Below, piece after piece: positions 1-8,600 of a stretch of 50,658 bases of DNA (positions are counted from its first letter, which is position 1; each line of letters starts with the position of its first letter). Origin of the DNA: Desulfobulbus elongatus DSM 2908 (GTDB taxonomy: Bacteria > Desulfobacterota > Desulfobulbia > Desulfobulbales > Desulfobulbaceae). The translations under genes were made by a program, and so were the position numbers. The DNA is taken from the NCBI RefSeq assembly GCF_000621145.1, contig NZ_JHZB01000029.1, positions 1-50,658 of the forward strand, written 5' to 3'. The notes under the pieces were generated by a model. The model worked only from the letters and a program-made list of their open reading frames with translations. It searched no databases and was not told the DNA's origin.

Positions 1-237
1 CGACGCGGTAATGTAGCAATGGTGCTGAAAAAAATTGAGATGGCGCCAAGTCATCTCCTTAAAATCATGGGCGTGGCAGAGCTTCCCGCACTCAGGGCAC
101 GGGAAAAGCGTGCCGCGTTGAGCCGCTATCGTTAATCGAAGTTCGTGAGGACTCTTGGATGTGTCGAGCATTTGCCCGGTAATCTCCCAAGGCGCCAGCA
201 GCCCAAGGCCTAACGCAATGATATCGTTGCCGTTCAT
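1..237 (-). CDS. ISL3-family transposase, N-terminal part (cut by window edge)
   Basis: The 79 visible codons begin MNGNDIIALGLGLL and contain a zinc-finger-like pair, CPECGKLCHAHDF, at about residues 47-59, followed by the segment TWRHLNFFQHHCYI. This is the layout of the zf-ISL3 N-terminal domain of ISL3-family DDE transposases. The DDE core lies beyond the left edge. The ATG at 235-237 is chosen because GAGGG lies 5-6 bases upstream. A perfect inverted repeat just upstream overlaps that ribosome site. The element sits directly after the stop codon of the coiled-coil gene. Whether the transposase is intact cannot be judged here. Confidence 0.8.
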   Translation of the reverse strand, partial: MNGNDIIALGLGLLAPWEITGQMLDTSKSPHELRLTIAAQRGTLFPCPECGKLCHAHDFKEMTWRHLNFFQHHCYITAS

Positions 238-243
238 GGTATC

Positions 244-303
244 CCTCGTCATTTGGTGTGGCTTTGATCCCTATATACAGCAAATCCACACCAAATGACG
301 AGG
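244..303 (-). repeat. 18-bp perfect inverted repeat at the IS end
   Basis: CCTCGTCATTTGGTGTGG at 244-261 is the exact reverse complement of 286-303, with a 24-base spacer. The outer arm, plus GGGCTC reading inward from about 308, looks like an ISL3-type terminal repeat, so the IS end is probably near 308. In RNA running toward the transposase, the inner arm would sequester the ribosome site (GAGGG). It may also act as a terminator for the coiled-coil gene ending at 309. The IS-end reading is inferred, because the other end is outside the window. Confidence 0.7.
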
Positions 304-308
304 AGCCC

Positions 309-1007
309 TTATTTTTTAGGAAGTGTGTTCTCGTCGATCTTGTCTCGGTACTCCTGACACATCTTTTCCAACTCGACCTTCTTGAGTTGCGTGAAGGGCT
401 CGATCTGTCCCAAGGCTCCAAAAATTCCCTTGTTTTCATATTGTTGCACCAGTTCCTCAGTCAGGACCGCAAACCGGGCGTTCTGCTCGACACAGCGCTT
501 GCGCTGAAAGATTTCCTGTTTTAGCGAGGCGTCCAGGGTCTCCCGTTCATGGGTGAGTTGACTGATGTGCTGATTTTTTTCCGTGATGATTCTGGTGCTT
601 TCCTCTTTGAGTTGCTCAAAGGAGGTTTGCAGTGCGCCATATCGTTGCTCGTGGCTGGCGACGGTCTCCTCGCAGTCCTTCTGCATGGCGGCCAGTTTTT
701 GCTCATGCTCGGCCACCATGCCTTCCAGGTGTTGCTTTTCCTTTTCCATGGTGGCGAGGTTGGCTGCCATGGTCCGGGCGCGGCTTTCGACTTCCTGCGC
801 TGCCCGGCGCATGGCATTGGCCACGGCCTTTTGTTCGTTGTATTTTTTCTGGAGCAGTTCCCCGCGGATGCCCAGAGCCTCCACTTGCTTGCGCAGACCT
901 TTTCGTTCCGTGTCGAGGCGGTACAGACCATAGCCGCCGGCCGCGAAACCGAGAACGACCAGCCCGACCAGTGTTCTGCCAAGCCATTTTTTCGTTGTTG
1001 GACCCAT
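309..1007 (-). CDS. Membrane-anchored coiled-coil protein, unknown function
   Basis: 232 residues. A short basic N-terminus (MGPTTKKWLGR) is followed by one hydrophobic segment at about residues 11-29, then a long charged region rich in Glu, Lys, Gln and Arg (about 30-200) with heptad-like spacing, predicted to be coiled coil. The C-terminus (about 195-232) is less regular. It is the last gene of the ExbB-ExbD-TonB-porin run, 24 bases after the porin, with AAGG about eight bases before the ATG. It is probably an inner-membrane protein with a periplasmic coiled coil, perhaps a spacer or scaffold for the Exb/TonB complex. That role is inferred from position only, and I recognise no named family. 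Confidence 0.75.
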   Translation of the reverse strand: MGPTTKKWLGRTLVGLVVLGFAAGGYGLYRLDTERKGLRKQVEALGIRGELLQKKYNEQKAVANAMRRAAQEVESRARTMAANLATMEKEKQHLEGMVAEHEQKLAAMQKDCEETVASHEQRYGALQTSFEQLKEESTRIITEKNQHISQLTHERETLDASLKQEIFQRKRCVEQNARFAVLTEELVQQYENKGIFGALGQIEPFTQLKKVELEKMCQEYRDKIDENTLPKK

Positions 1008-1031
1008 GATGTGCCTTGCAACCGATCAATG

Positions 1032-2606
1032 CTAGAAACGGGTGTTGATATCGAGCTGGAAAGTGTCGACAGCGCTCGGCGGCCCCGAGATGGCATCTGA
1101 GCTGAGCCAGCGCGCCCGAAGCCACAGATTCTTACCCAGGCCGAGCTGGCCGCCCAGAATCCAACCCTTGGCATTGGTGCCACCCAGGTGGAAATCGGAG
1201 TCGGTATAGGCATCGAGTACTGCGTCTGCTTCCAGATACTTGTAGGCCAGGGACGTCTGCCAATCCCAGAGATTTTCCATCCTGGGGTGGCCGACGGTGA
1301 GCCCGACCATGTAGCCGGTGTCGTCTTCGGGAACGTTTTCACCGGTCAGAGCGCTCACCTCGGCGCTGTCAAAACCGATGTTCTGCACATAGTCGGCCAA
1401 TACGATGACGTGGATGGGATCAAAGATGCCGATATCCACCTTGCCGGTGAGGTTGATCTCGTTGTAATCGGCGGCCAGAGCAAACAAGGTTGCATCGGAG
1501 TTGTATTGGTTGAGGTCAAAAACAACGTTACCCATCTGCTGATACAACGGCGCGGTATAGTCGTTCGGGCCTTCGCCGTCGAGGGTGTACGGGTTGCGTT
1601 GCCCCTGGACATTCTGATAATCGTAGTAGGCCGCCGCCAGTGTGTAGGTGATGTTCGAACGGCTATATTGCAGGCCTACCTGGCCGCCGAGCAGCCATTT
1701 GTCGCGGCTGGAAAAGTCTTCTTCTTGCAGGGGAAAGGCGCCCGCATTGACGAAGCCTTTCATCCTGGCATTGATCGGTATTGCTAGGTTGGCCGCCACG
1801 CCTTCGAAGTTGAGGTCGTCGTCCCAGACCAAGTCGGTGGATATGAAGGGATTGGGGAGACGGCCGCCCCAGAGGTCGAGTTTGCCGGGCAGGGCTGAGG
1901 CATCGGCGAGCGGGGTCCATTTCAGGTAGGCCAGGTCGAAGGTGACTGTGTCTTTGTTCATGTAATCGCCGAGGATATCGTTGGTGGAAACCGGATTCTT
2001 CTCGCTGCCGGTCGCCAGGCGGAGTCCAGCCTCGGTCTGGTCGTTCACCTGGGCGATGGCCGAAAGGCGGGCCCGATAAACCAGCCGGTCGCGGTCGATG
2101 TTCCGGTTGACCAATTGGGTAGGGTCGGCAGGGCTGAACGGTTGCGAGTTGTTGTCGTCGAAGAAATCGTCCTGATAACGCAGGCGGATATCGCCGCCGA
2201 AGCGGATGCGTTTGGACCAGTCGAGCGCCGAGGATGCCGAGGCTTCCCGCTTGACTTCCTTGGCGATAGCATCCTTCAGTTCCTCTCTGACTTGGCGGGC
2301 GACCTCTTCCTTGATGTCCTTGGTCACCGGGTCAGTGGTGGCCTTGGGATACCGCTGGCCTTTGGGCATGACGATGGTCACCGGTTTGGAACCTGTTGCC
2401 GGAGGCATTTGTCCGGCCTCGCTCTTGTGCCGTTCCAGGATCTGAGCGGCCTCATCGGCGGTGATGATGTTCTTGGCCTTGAGCAGGTTGATAATTTCCT
2501 CGGTGCTGTCCGCGTGGACGGCGGAGGGTGAGAGGCCGGCGAACAGGACCCCGGCCAGGGCGCACAGACCGATCCGGCCCATAGTATTTTTCTGGTCGAG
2601 CTTCAT
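1032..2606 (-). CDS. Outer-membrane porin, Porin_5-like
   Basis: 524 residues. A signal peptide ends near AVHADS (about residue 33). A short helical segment follows (EIINLLKAKNIITADEAAQIL), then a charged stretch to about residue 125, a likely periplasmic coiled-coil or peptidoglycan-proximal part. From LDWSKRIRFGGDIRLRYQDDF (about 129) to the end the sequence alternates amphipathic strands and closes on a terminal Phe (LDINTRF), typical of outer-membrane barrels. This arrangement matches the putative porin family (Porin_5). A good ribosome site, AAGGAAT, precedes the ATG. It lies 27 bases after the TonB-like gene, so it may be the diffusion channel served or stabilised by that module. The substrate is unknown. 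Confidence 0.8.
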   Translation of the reverse strand: MKLDQKNTMGRIGLCALAGVLFAGLSPSAVHADSTEEIINLLKAKNIITADEAAQILERHKSEAGQMPPATGSKPVTIVMPKGQRYPKATTDPVTKDIKEEVARQVREELKDAIAKEVKREASASSALDWSKRIRFGGDIRLRYQDDFFDDNNSQPFSPADPTQLVNRNIDRDRLVYRARLSAIAQVNDQTEAGLRLATGSEKNPVSTNDILGDYMNKDTVTFDLAYLKWTPLADASALPGKLDLWGGRLPNPFISTDLVWDDDLNFEGVAANLAIPINARMKGFVNAGAFPLQEEDFSSRDKWLLGGQVGLQYSRSNITYTLAAAYYDYQNVQGQRNPYTLDGEGPNDYTAPLYQQMGNVVFDLNQYNSDATLFALAADYNEINLTGKVDIGIFDPIHVIVLADYVQNIGFDSAEVSALTGENVPEDDTGYMVGLTVGHPRMENLWDWQTSLAYKYLEADAVLDAYTDSDFHLGGTNAKGWILGGQLGLGKNLWLRARWLSSDAISGPPSAVDTFQLDINTRF

Positions 2607-2633
2607 CGAATATTCCTTGTTGAATTAAACACA

Positions 2634-3329
2634 TTACCCCTGCAACGAAACGGCGAACCGGAGCACCTTGGGCATGCCCGGAGGTGGGGGCTCGAAGGTG
2701 TTGGCCGACTGCACGGCCCTCTTGACCGCATCGTCGATCTTCTGGTTCCCCGAGGACCCCAGAATGGAGAATTTGGAGATCTTGCCGAACATGTCCACGG
2801 TCACCTCAAAAGAGACCTTCGCCCACTTCCCTGACGGAATGCCGCCTTCCCGCTGAATGATCTCGTTGGCGGCCTTTTGCAGATTGGTGCTGATCTGGCC
2901 GGCATACCAGCCGTACAGCGAGCCGCCGCCCCCCCTCGATCCGCCGATGAGATTGCTCCCCCCCCTTCTGGCCTGCAAGCCGAACGCATCGCCACCGACC
3001 CCGGCTTCCGCATCGAGGCCGAGATTGGCCGCGGGCGGAGGCTCCTGCGAGACAGGCTCGGGCTTCTCCAGCGGCATGTCCTTCGGCGCTTCCATTTTCT
3101 CCTCCACCTTTTCCGGTTCAGGAGGTTTTTCGATCTCCTTGGGCGGCGGTGGTGGTGGCGGAGGAGGGGTCAACAGCGTCACCGTCTGCATCTGTTTGCG
3201 CCGCCCGCCATCGTCACCACCGGGAAGAAGGATGACGACCAACACCACCGCAGCGAGGAGCACACAGGCGGCGCCACCGGTAATGAGGTGTATGGGTTTT
3301 ATTTTCGATGTCCTTTTTTTCGCGGCCAT
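2634..3329 (-). CDS. TonB-like energy transducer
   Basis: 231 residues. The order is a cytoplasmic basic stretch, one membrane segment at about 14-38 (HLITGG...VVLVVILLPGG), a run of nine prolines at about 54-62 followed by Pro/Glu/Lys repeats, a Gly-rich linker around 105-140, and a TonB-type C-terminal domain at about 150-231. That domain has the usual V.FEVTVD.FGKIS pattern, an SSG turn and a closing beta strand. TonB proteins carry proton-motive force from ExbB/ExbD to outer-membrane partners. The gene follows ExbD by 26 bases and precedes a porin. No classical TonB-dependent receptor with a plug domain is in the window, so the partner may be unusual. Confidence 0.85.
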   Translation of the reverse strand: MAAKKRTSKIKPIHLITGGAACVLLAAVVLVVILLPGGDDGGRRKQMQTVTLLTPPPPPPPPPKEIEKPPEPEKVEEKMEAPKDMPLEKPEPVSQEPPPAANLGLDAEAGVGGDAFGLQARRGGSNLIGGSRGGGGSLYGWYAGQISTNLQKAANEIIQREGGIPSGKWAKVSFEVTVDMFGKISKFSILGSSGNQKIDDAVKRAVQSANTFEPPPPGMPKVLRFAVSLQG

Positions 3330-3355
3330 ACGTCTGCCTGCTCACGGCTGAGGCG

Positions 3356-3766
3356 TTATTTCACCAGGCGGCTGGTGACCAGGCCAAGCTGGTGGATTTC
3401 GAGGCGCTGGAGCAGATCCAGGACCGCGATGACCGAGTCGTACTGCACGGCGGCATCGCCCTTGACGATCACCGGCAGTTCCGGGTCGGCGGCCTTGTAC
3501 TGGCGAAGCGTTGTTTCCAGCAGCTCAAGAGTGACGGGATAGGCATCGAGATAGAACGTACCGTCGGCCATGATGCTGATTGCCTTGGTATGGGGTTTTG
3601 CCAGGCTCGGCGTGTTGCCGGCCTTGGGCAGATTGACCTTGATGCCCTGGACCGAAGCGGTCACGGCGATCATGAACACCACCAGGAGCACCCACGCCAG
3701 ATCGAGCATGGAAGTGACGTTGATTTCGTCGTAACTGTCGTGGTCGCTGTAAATGGAACGTCTCAT
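3356..3766 (-). CDS. exbD: ExbD/TolR-family proton channel subunit
   Basis: 136 residues. The N-terminus reads MRRSIYSDHDSYDEINVTSM. A single transmembrane helix at about 21-38 (LDLAWVLLVVFMI) holds Asp22 at the position of the conserved proton-carrying aspartate of ExbD/TolR. The periplasmic domain continues to LVTSRLVK. The start at 3766 gives an ATGA overlap with the ExbB-fusion stop, so translation is coupled, which argues against a longer upstream start. It should form the channel with the preceding ExbB-like protein and energise the following TonB-like protein. Confidence 0.9.
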   Translation of the reverse strand: MRRSIYSDHDSYDEINVTSMLDLAWVLLVVFMIAVTASVQGIKVNLPKAGNTPSLAKPHTKAISIMADGTFYLDAYPVTLELLETTLRQYKAADPELPVIVKGDAAVQYDSVIAVLDLLQRLEIHQLGLVTSRLVK

Positions 3767-5586
3767 CGTGCTTCTCCGTGGTCTCTGTCGACGCGCATGA
3801 TGAATTCGTCGACGAAAATGCCGAGATCTGCGGTCTGATCCTTGATGCGGCCGCTCAGGTAGTTGTAGCCGAACAGCGAGGGGATGGCGACGCACAGGCC
3901 GCAGACGGTGGCCGCGAGGGCCGAGGCGACACCGGGGGCGATGGCCATGATGTTGGCATCGCCTGCAGCCGCCATGGCCGCGAAGGTGTTCATGACACCC
4001 CAGACCGTTCCTAACAGCCCGAGAAACGGCCCGCCTGAAATGGCCATGGGCAGGATCATGACCCAGCTTTGAAATTGCTTTGTTTCCTGGAGATAACTTC
4101 TTTCCAGCGATGCCTTGAAAAAGTCGATTTCCTTGGCCGTCAGCACGGGTTGCGCCTGATCACCCTTCTTGCGGAGCATCCCGGCGATGGTTTCGCAACC
4201 GGCGAGATAAATGCGGTAGAGCGGCGAATTGTCGAACGCATCCGCTTGCTCGTCACTGGGCGACTCGTCATTGGGCAGCAGTGTCTCCATCTCGGCGAAT
4301 GCTTCCTTGAAGGCCCTGTTGTCCCGCTGACTCTGGTGGAGAAAGAAGGATTTGCTCACCAGGACAAGGAAGGCGGCCGAGCCCATGATCGTCAGCAGCC
4401 CGATGATCACCCAGCCGTCGAGGGTTATATTGGCGGTGATGGTGTCGAGATAGAAATCGTGGAACATGTTGCCGCCGCTGTCGCTCATCTCCGCGCCGTA
4501 GCCGACCAGCTTAGAGTCGATGCCCTGGGAGGAGTAGACGGCGGCGATCCAGGCCGGCGAACGGGGCACGGTGCTCAGTTCGATTTCGTCGAGGTCGGCG
4601 ACCAGGTGGTGCCCCTCCAGTGGCGACGAACCGAAAAAGAGTTCGGTCGTGAGGGCGGGAAGCTGCGTCGGCAAAGCGACGCCGGCCGCCTCCCTGCCGT
4701 CGATAAACAGGCTGAGTCTGCCGCCGGCCTTGGCCGTCACCGCGAGATGATGCCAGCTGCCCAGGCTGAGCACCGCTTCGCCTTCGGTCTGCACTACCGT
4801 CTCTCCGCTGGTGATGCGGGCATAAGCCCTGTCGCCGTTGATGCCGACGACAATGCCTTTGTTTTCCTCGACCTGGGAAAACAGGAAGCCGTCCGAGCTT
4901 GGTTGGGCGAGCTTGATCCAAACCGACAGGGAGAAGCCGTCGGTCAGGTTGATCGCTGGCGTGGCCGGGATGACAATGCTGTCCTGGCCACCGAACAGCG
5001 AGATGCCGTTGCCGACCACCGAGGGCAGGGCTTGGCCGCCGGAAAAACGGGCGGCATGGCTCTTGTGCTGGCTGGCATCCTGGGGGTTGCCCTGGGTCTC
5101 GCCCAGGTGATAGACCAGCACCTGACCGTGGGCGAAAACGCCGAGCTTGTCTTGACCGTCCTTGGCCTTTTCGTTGCCGTAATAGAGGAAAATGCGGTTG
5201 TCGGCCGCATTGGCTCGAATCTCCGGCACCTTGACCCAGATGAGAGCGATTTCGTTGATCACGTCGAACGTGTCGATTTCATACTTCAGCGTGGTCTGGT
5301 CATCGGCGGCGACAAAACGGATGTCGCTGCCATCGGGCTTGACCTTCTTGAAATCGAAGTTGCCGGGATGCAGGCGGAGCAGGATGGGGATGTTGGCCAC
5401 GGCCTCCTGAATGTCGGCACCTTGCGCCGTAGTGTTCAAATCGATCTGGCGGCGCAGGGGCCAGTCTTCATTCCACCAGGCATGCGCATTGGCGCACAAA
5501 AAGAGAACGCAGCACAGCGCCAGGCCCAGGACGCCAAACGGTTTACCAAACAAGCCGCTCATTCCAGGCAAACGAACAGATTCCAT
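3763..5586 (-). CDS. DUF2341-LamG-MotA/TolQ/ExbB fusion protein
   Basis: 607 residues from the ATG at 5586, preceded by GAGGAAG at good spacing; a TTG seven codons earlier is less likely. The signal peptide ends near ANAHA. DUF2341 follows (about 37-150, starting WWNEDWPLRRQI), then a concanavalin-like LamG domain (about 165-365, containing FSLSVWIKL and a final SS.GIDSKLVGYG). One helix (about 395-415) leads to the MotA/TolQ/ExbB core with GGPFLGLLGTVWGVM and APGVASALAATVCGL. Ordinary ExbB is about 240 residues, so the extra periplasmic carbohydrate-binding-like half is notable. DUF2341-ExbB fusions are known from other proteobacteria. Here the gene sits 35 bases after the giant TpsA gene, which suggests the sensor half contacts that exoprotein or a glycan. 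Confidence 0.85.
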   Translation of the reverse strand: MESVRLPGMSGLFGKPFGVLGLALCCVLFLCANAHAWWNEDWPLRRQIDLNTTAQGADIQEAVANIPILLRLHPGNFDFKKVKPDGSDIRFVAADDQTTLKYEIDTFDVINEIALIWVKVPEIRANAADNRIFLYYGNEKAKDGQDKLGVFAHGQVLVYHLGETQGNPQDASQHKSHAARFSGGQALPSVVGNGISLFGGQDSIVIPATPAINLTDGFSLSVWIKLAQPSSDGFLFSQVEENKGIVVGINGDRAYARITSGETVVQTEGEAVLSLGSWHHLAVTAKAGGRLSLFIDGREAAGVALPTQLPALTTELFFGSSPLEGHHLVADLDEIELSTVPRSPAWIAAVYSSQGIDSKLVGYGAEMSDSGGNMFHDFYLDTITANITLDGWVIIGLLTIMGSAAFLVLVSKSFFLHQSQRDNRAFKEAFAEMETLLPNDESPSDEQADAFDNSPLYRIYLAGCETIAGMLRKKGDQAQPVLTAKEIDFFKASLERSYLQETKQFQSWVMILPMAISGGPFLGLLGTVWGVMNTFAAMAAAGDANIMAIAPGVASALAATVCGLCVAIPSLFGYNYLSGRIKDQTADLGIFVDEFIMRVDRDHGEAR

Positions 5587-5621
5587 CGACACTTCCTCTT
5601 GTTGCAACTGAATTATGGTGT

Positions 5622-8600
5622 TTATTCCGACATCGATCCGGAGTCGTCTCCGAACCCTTCGAATCTGAAAACCAGCATCTTGACGGCGAGCGTCTCAGCC
5701 ATCTTGTTCACCGTTTCCGCCAGTTGTTTGCCCCCCTCGACAACCTGCTGCCCGATGGACTGAGTCGCGGTCTGGGTGTCGGACACGGTGGTGGCCCCGG
5801 CGAGGGCGCCGATGGTCGGCCCGGCGTCGGCGGTCACCGGCACGCCGACCCCGGCCTCGGAGAAACTGATGTTTTCCGAGTTGAGAATCTTGGTGGCGGC
5901 CAGAGTGACGTTGGAGGCGGCGATTCCGGCTTCGCCGGCATCGATCACCCCTTCCCAGGCGATGAGCGTGGCTTTCCCCTGTCCGGGTGCGCGCAGCGGA
6001 CCGGAACCGTCGGGATCGGCGGTAGCGGTGCGGATACCGCTGCCAGGGGCGGGCGCCTTGAATTTGTCGACCCGCTTGCCGCCTACCTCAATGGTGCTGT
6101 CGGCCGTGGCGCTCACTGCGGTGTTGGAGCCGCGGCCGGCATTGATGTCGCCGTGGTTGCCGAGCATGAAGATATCGCCGCCAAAAAAGGTGACCACGCG
6201 CGACTCGTTGACGTTGATGTCGCCTTCGGCAAAGACGTTGATGTCGCCACCACCCTCGGTCAGCAAGCCCAGCGAGGTGTCCTTCTGATCGCTGATGATC
6301 GTGGTTCCCACGTCGATCTGGCCGGCGGCCAGGATGTACAGGTCGTCCTGGCCGGACGTGGTCTTGATCACCGATTGGGTCATCCTGATATCGCCGCTGC
6401 CGCTCTGTTTGCCGGCAAGCAGGGGCTCGATCACTTCGATCAGCATTTTTTCTTTCAGTCGCGCCGCCTCGTTGGCATCGTCCTCGTCGCCGGTGGACAT
6501 CAGTTCGCTAAACCGTTTTCCGTCCTGGGTGAGCGCTGTGAAAAAGGCGGCAAGTTCCTGTTCGTCCGGCGTCAGGGCGTAGCCGGCCAGCACGGCGATA
6601 TCGGCGCCCTTGTACAGGCCGTATTCATCCTTGTCGCTGTCGTCGAAGAGGACGGTATTGCCCTGGCCAGTACCGGTTCTGGTGACATTGCCGGTGGACT
6701 GGATGCCGGCCGAGCTGCCGAGATCGATGGACTCACCAGCCCGGACCAGGAGAAAACCGTGGCCAGCCTGGTGGATGCCGAGTTGGCTGATTTCAATGTT
6801 GGTCCCCTCGTAGGGCTGCTGAATGAGATCGCGGGCGGCGCTGATCAGGGAAACGTCCGTGTCGAGGAGATTCTGCCCCCAATAGCTGATCTCGCGGATG
6901 TCGCGTTCGGCGGTGATCGTGGCCCGCATGGGAACCGAGATCGCCAGATGGGCGAGGTCCCGGCCCGCCGCGATGGTCACCGGGTTGGGGTTGTCCGTGT
7001 GGAGCGGGGTAGAGGTGGCATTGCCGAATTTCAGCAGACTCGCTGCATAGTTGGTGTCATTCAGGCTCGTCCCCTGATTGCCGTACACCAGGGCAGGATC
7101 GGCGGCCGACATGTACAGGTTGGTCATCTGATAGGCATTGCCGCTTGCACCCGCCGTGCCGTCGACATCGCGGCCCGCCACCAGACTCAGGTATCCTTCG
7201 GCCGAAGGCGCCAGGCAGAAATTGCTGACACTGCTCAGGCGGATGTCCCGCGCGGCAAGCAGGTTCAAGCTGCCCGGCAGGAGACGATGACGGAGATCTG
7301 AGTCGTCACTGACGAATTCATTCTCACCGCTGAACAGGACATCGCCCAGAACGGCATTGATGGTCACGCTGGAGTTAGGCGTGTAGGAGAGTTGCCAGAT
7401 GTTGCCGAGTGTCGTCAGGGTTGGGTTGTTGATGGTGCCGAGGGCAACATTTCCCAAGGCCTGGATGGTCAGGCTGCCCGCGCCGAGTTCGATCAGGGTG
7501 TCCTTGGCTGTGCTCTCGGCAGTGTTGCCGAAATCGGCCAGCGAGGTCAGGTGGATATCGCCGTCGACCGCCAGAAAGCGGCCGTCCAGTGTGCCCTGGG
7601 CATATACGGTGACATCTCCCTTCTTGAACGCACCGATCTGGGCGGTGATGTCTTCGGCCTTGATGGCGATACTGCCGCCGGCCATGGTGACGACTCCAGA
7701 AGCGGTTTCATGACTAGGACCAGATGAGGAATGATAAATCCCTTCAACGCCGTAGTCCGCACCATAATGATAGGAACCGGTCGAGAAATCGTTATAGGCG
7801 TAGTCCCAGTCCCTTGACGTCGTGCTACCGATGATGTCGCCACCCGCGGTGAGGGTGATATCCCCACCATCCCGAAAGTCCCAAAACCGTTCCAAGGCAA
7901 GATAGTCAGCATAATCAGACCATCCGGGGTCATGCAGGTATGGATCCAATGCCTGGAGTTCTTCGCTCCGGAGTTCATCGAATCGTGGTGCCCGGCCAGT
8001 GGTGCGAATAGCGCTGTAATAGTCAATGCTGTTCCGCCGGTACGTAAGGATATCCACGTTGTTCTCTACCTGGAGGGTGATATCCGAAATCGCTGTCTGA
8101 ATGACGCCGCCTTGGAGAACCAAGTTGTGGCCCGCATAGCCGGAGATGTCGCCGTCAAAGGAGGCCAGGTTAAATTTGGTGGCGGTACCGGGCATATAAT
8201 TGTTGTTGTCACCTCCTGTATAAGCATAAATGGTGACGTCGTTGCCCGCGGCAAAGGCGATGTCGCCACTCTCCGTATAGATCAGCCTGCCACTGCTCGA
8301 TGAGCCAATGGTGAAATTGCCGATACCATCGCCGACCGTGAGCAACCGGGCGCTGGCTGTATCCGCGCCGGCGATGAAGTTGAGATCCCAGGAATCACGG
8401 ACTCCATCCGCTTCAGGAGCATAATAGGATCCACCGGTCCAGGTATACGATGAAGTAAGCGATGAAAGCGGCGCATCGATGATGTTTGATGTCACGCTCA
8501 GATTTCCCGCCGCCCGAAAGGTCAGCACGCCAGGGATGCCACCCGGCATCTGGGTCGTCAGCGATTGGAGGTTGTCCAGGCCCGATGAGATGGCCAGGTT

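Noticed and set aside
4069-7301. Long plus-strand ORFs (564 and 525 residues) opposite the ExbB fusion and TpsA
   Set aside because: They are frame shadows of GC-rich coding sequence. They have no domain pattern, signal peptide or ribosome site, and the minus-strand genes carry clear family motifs.
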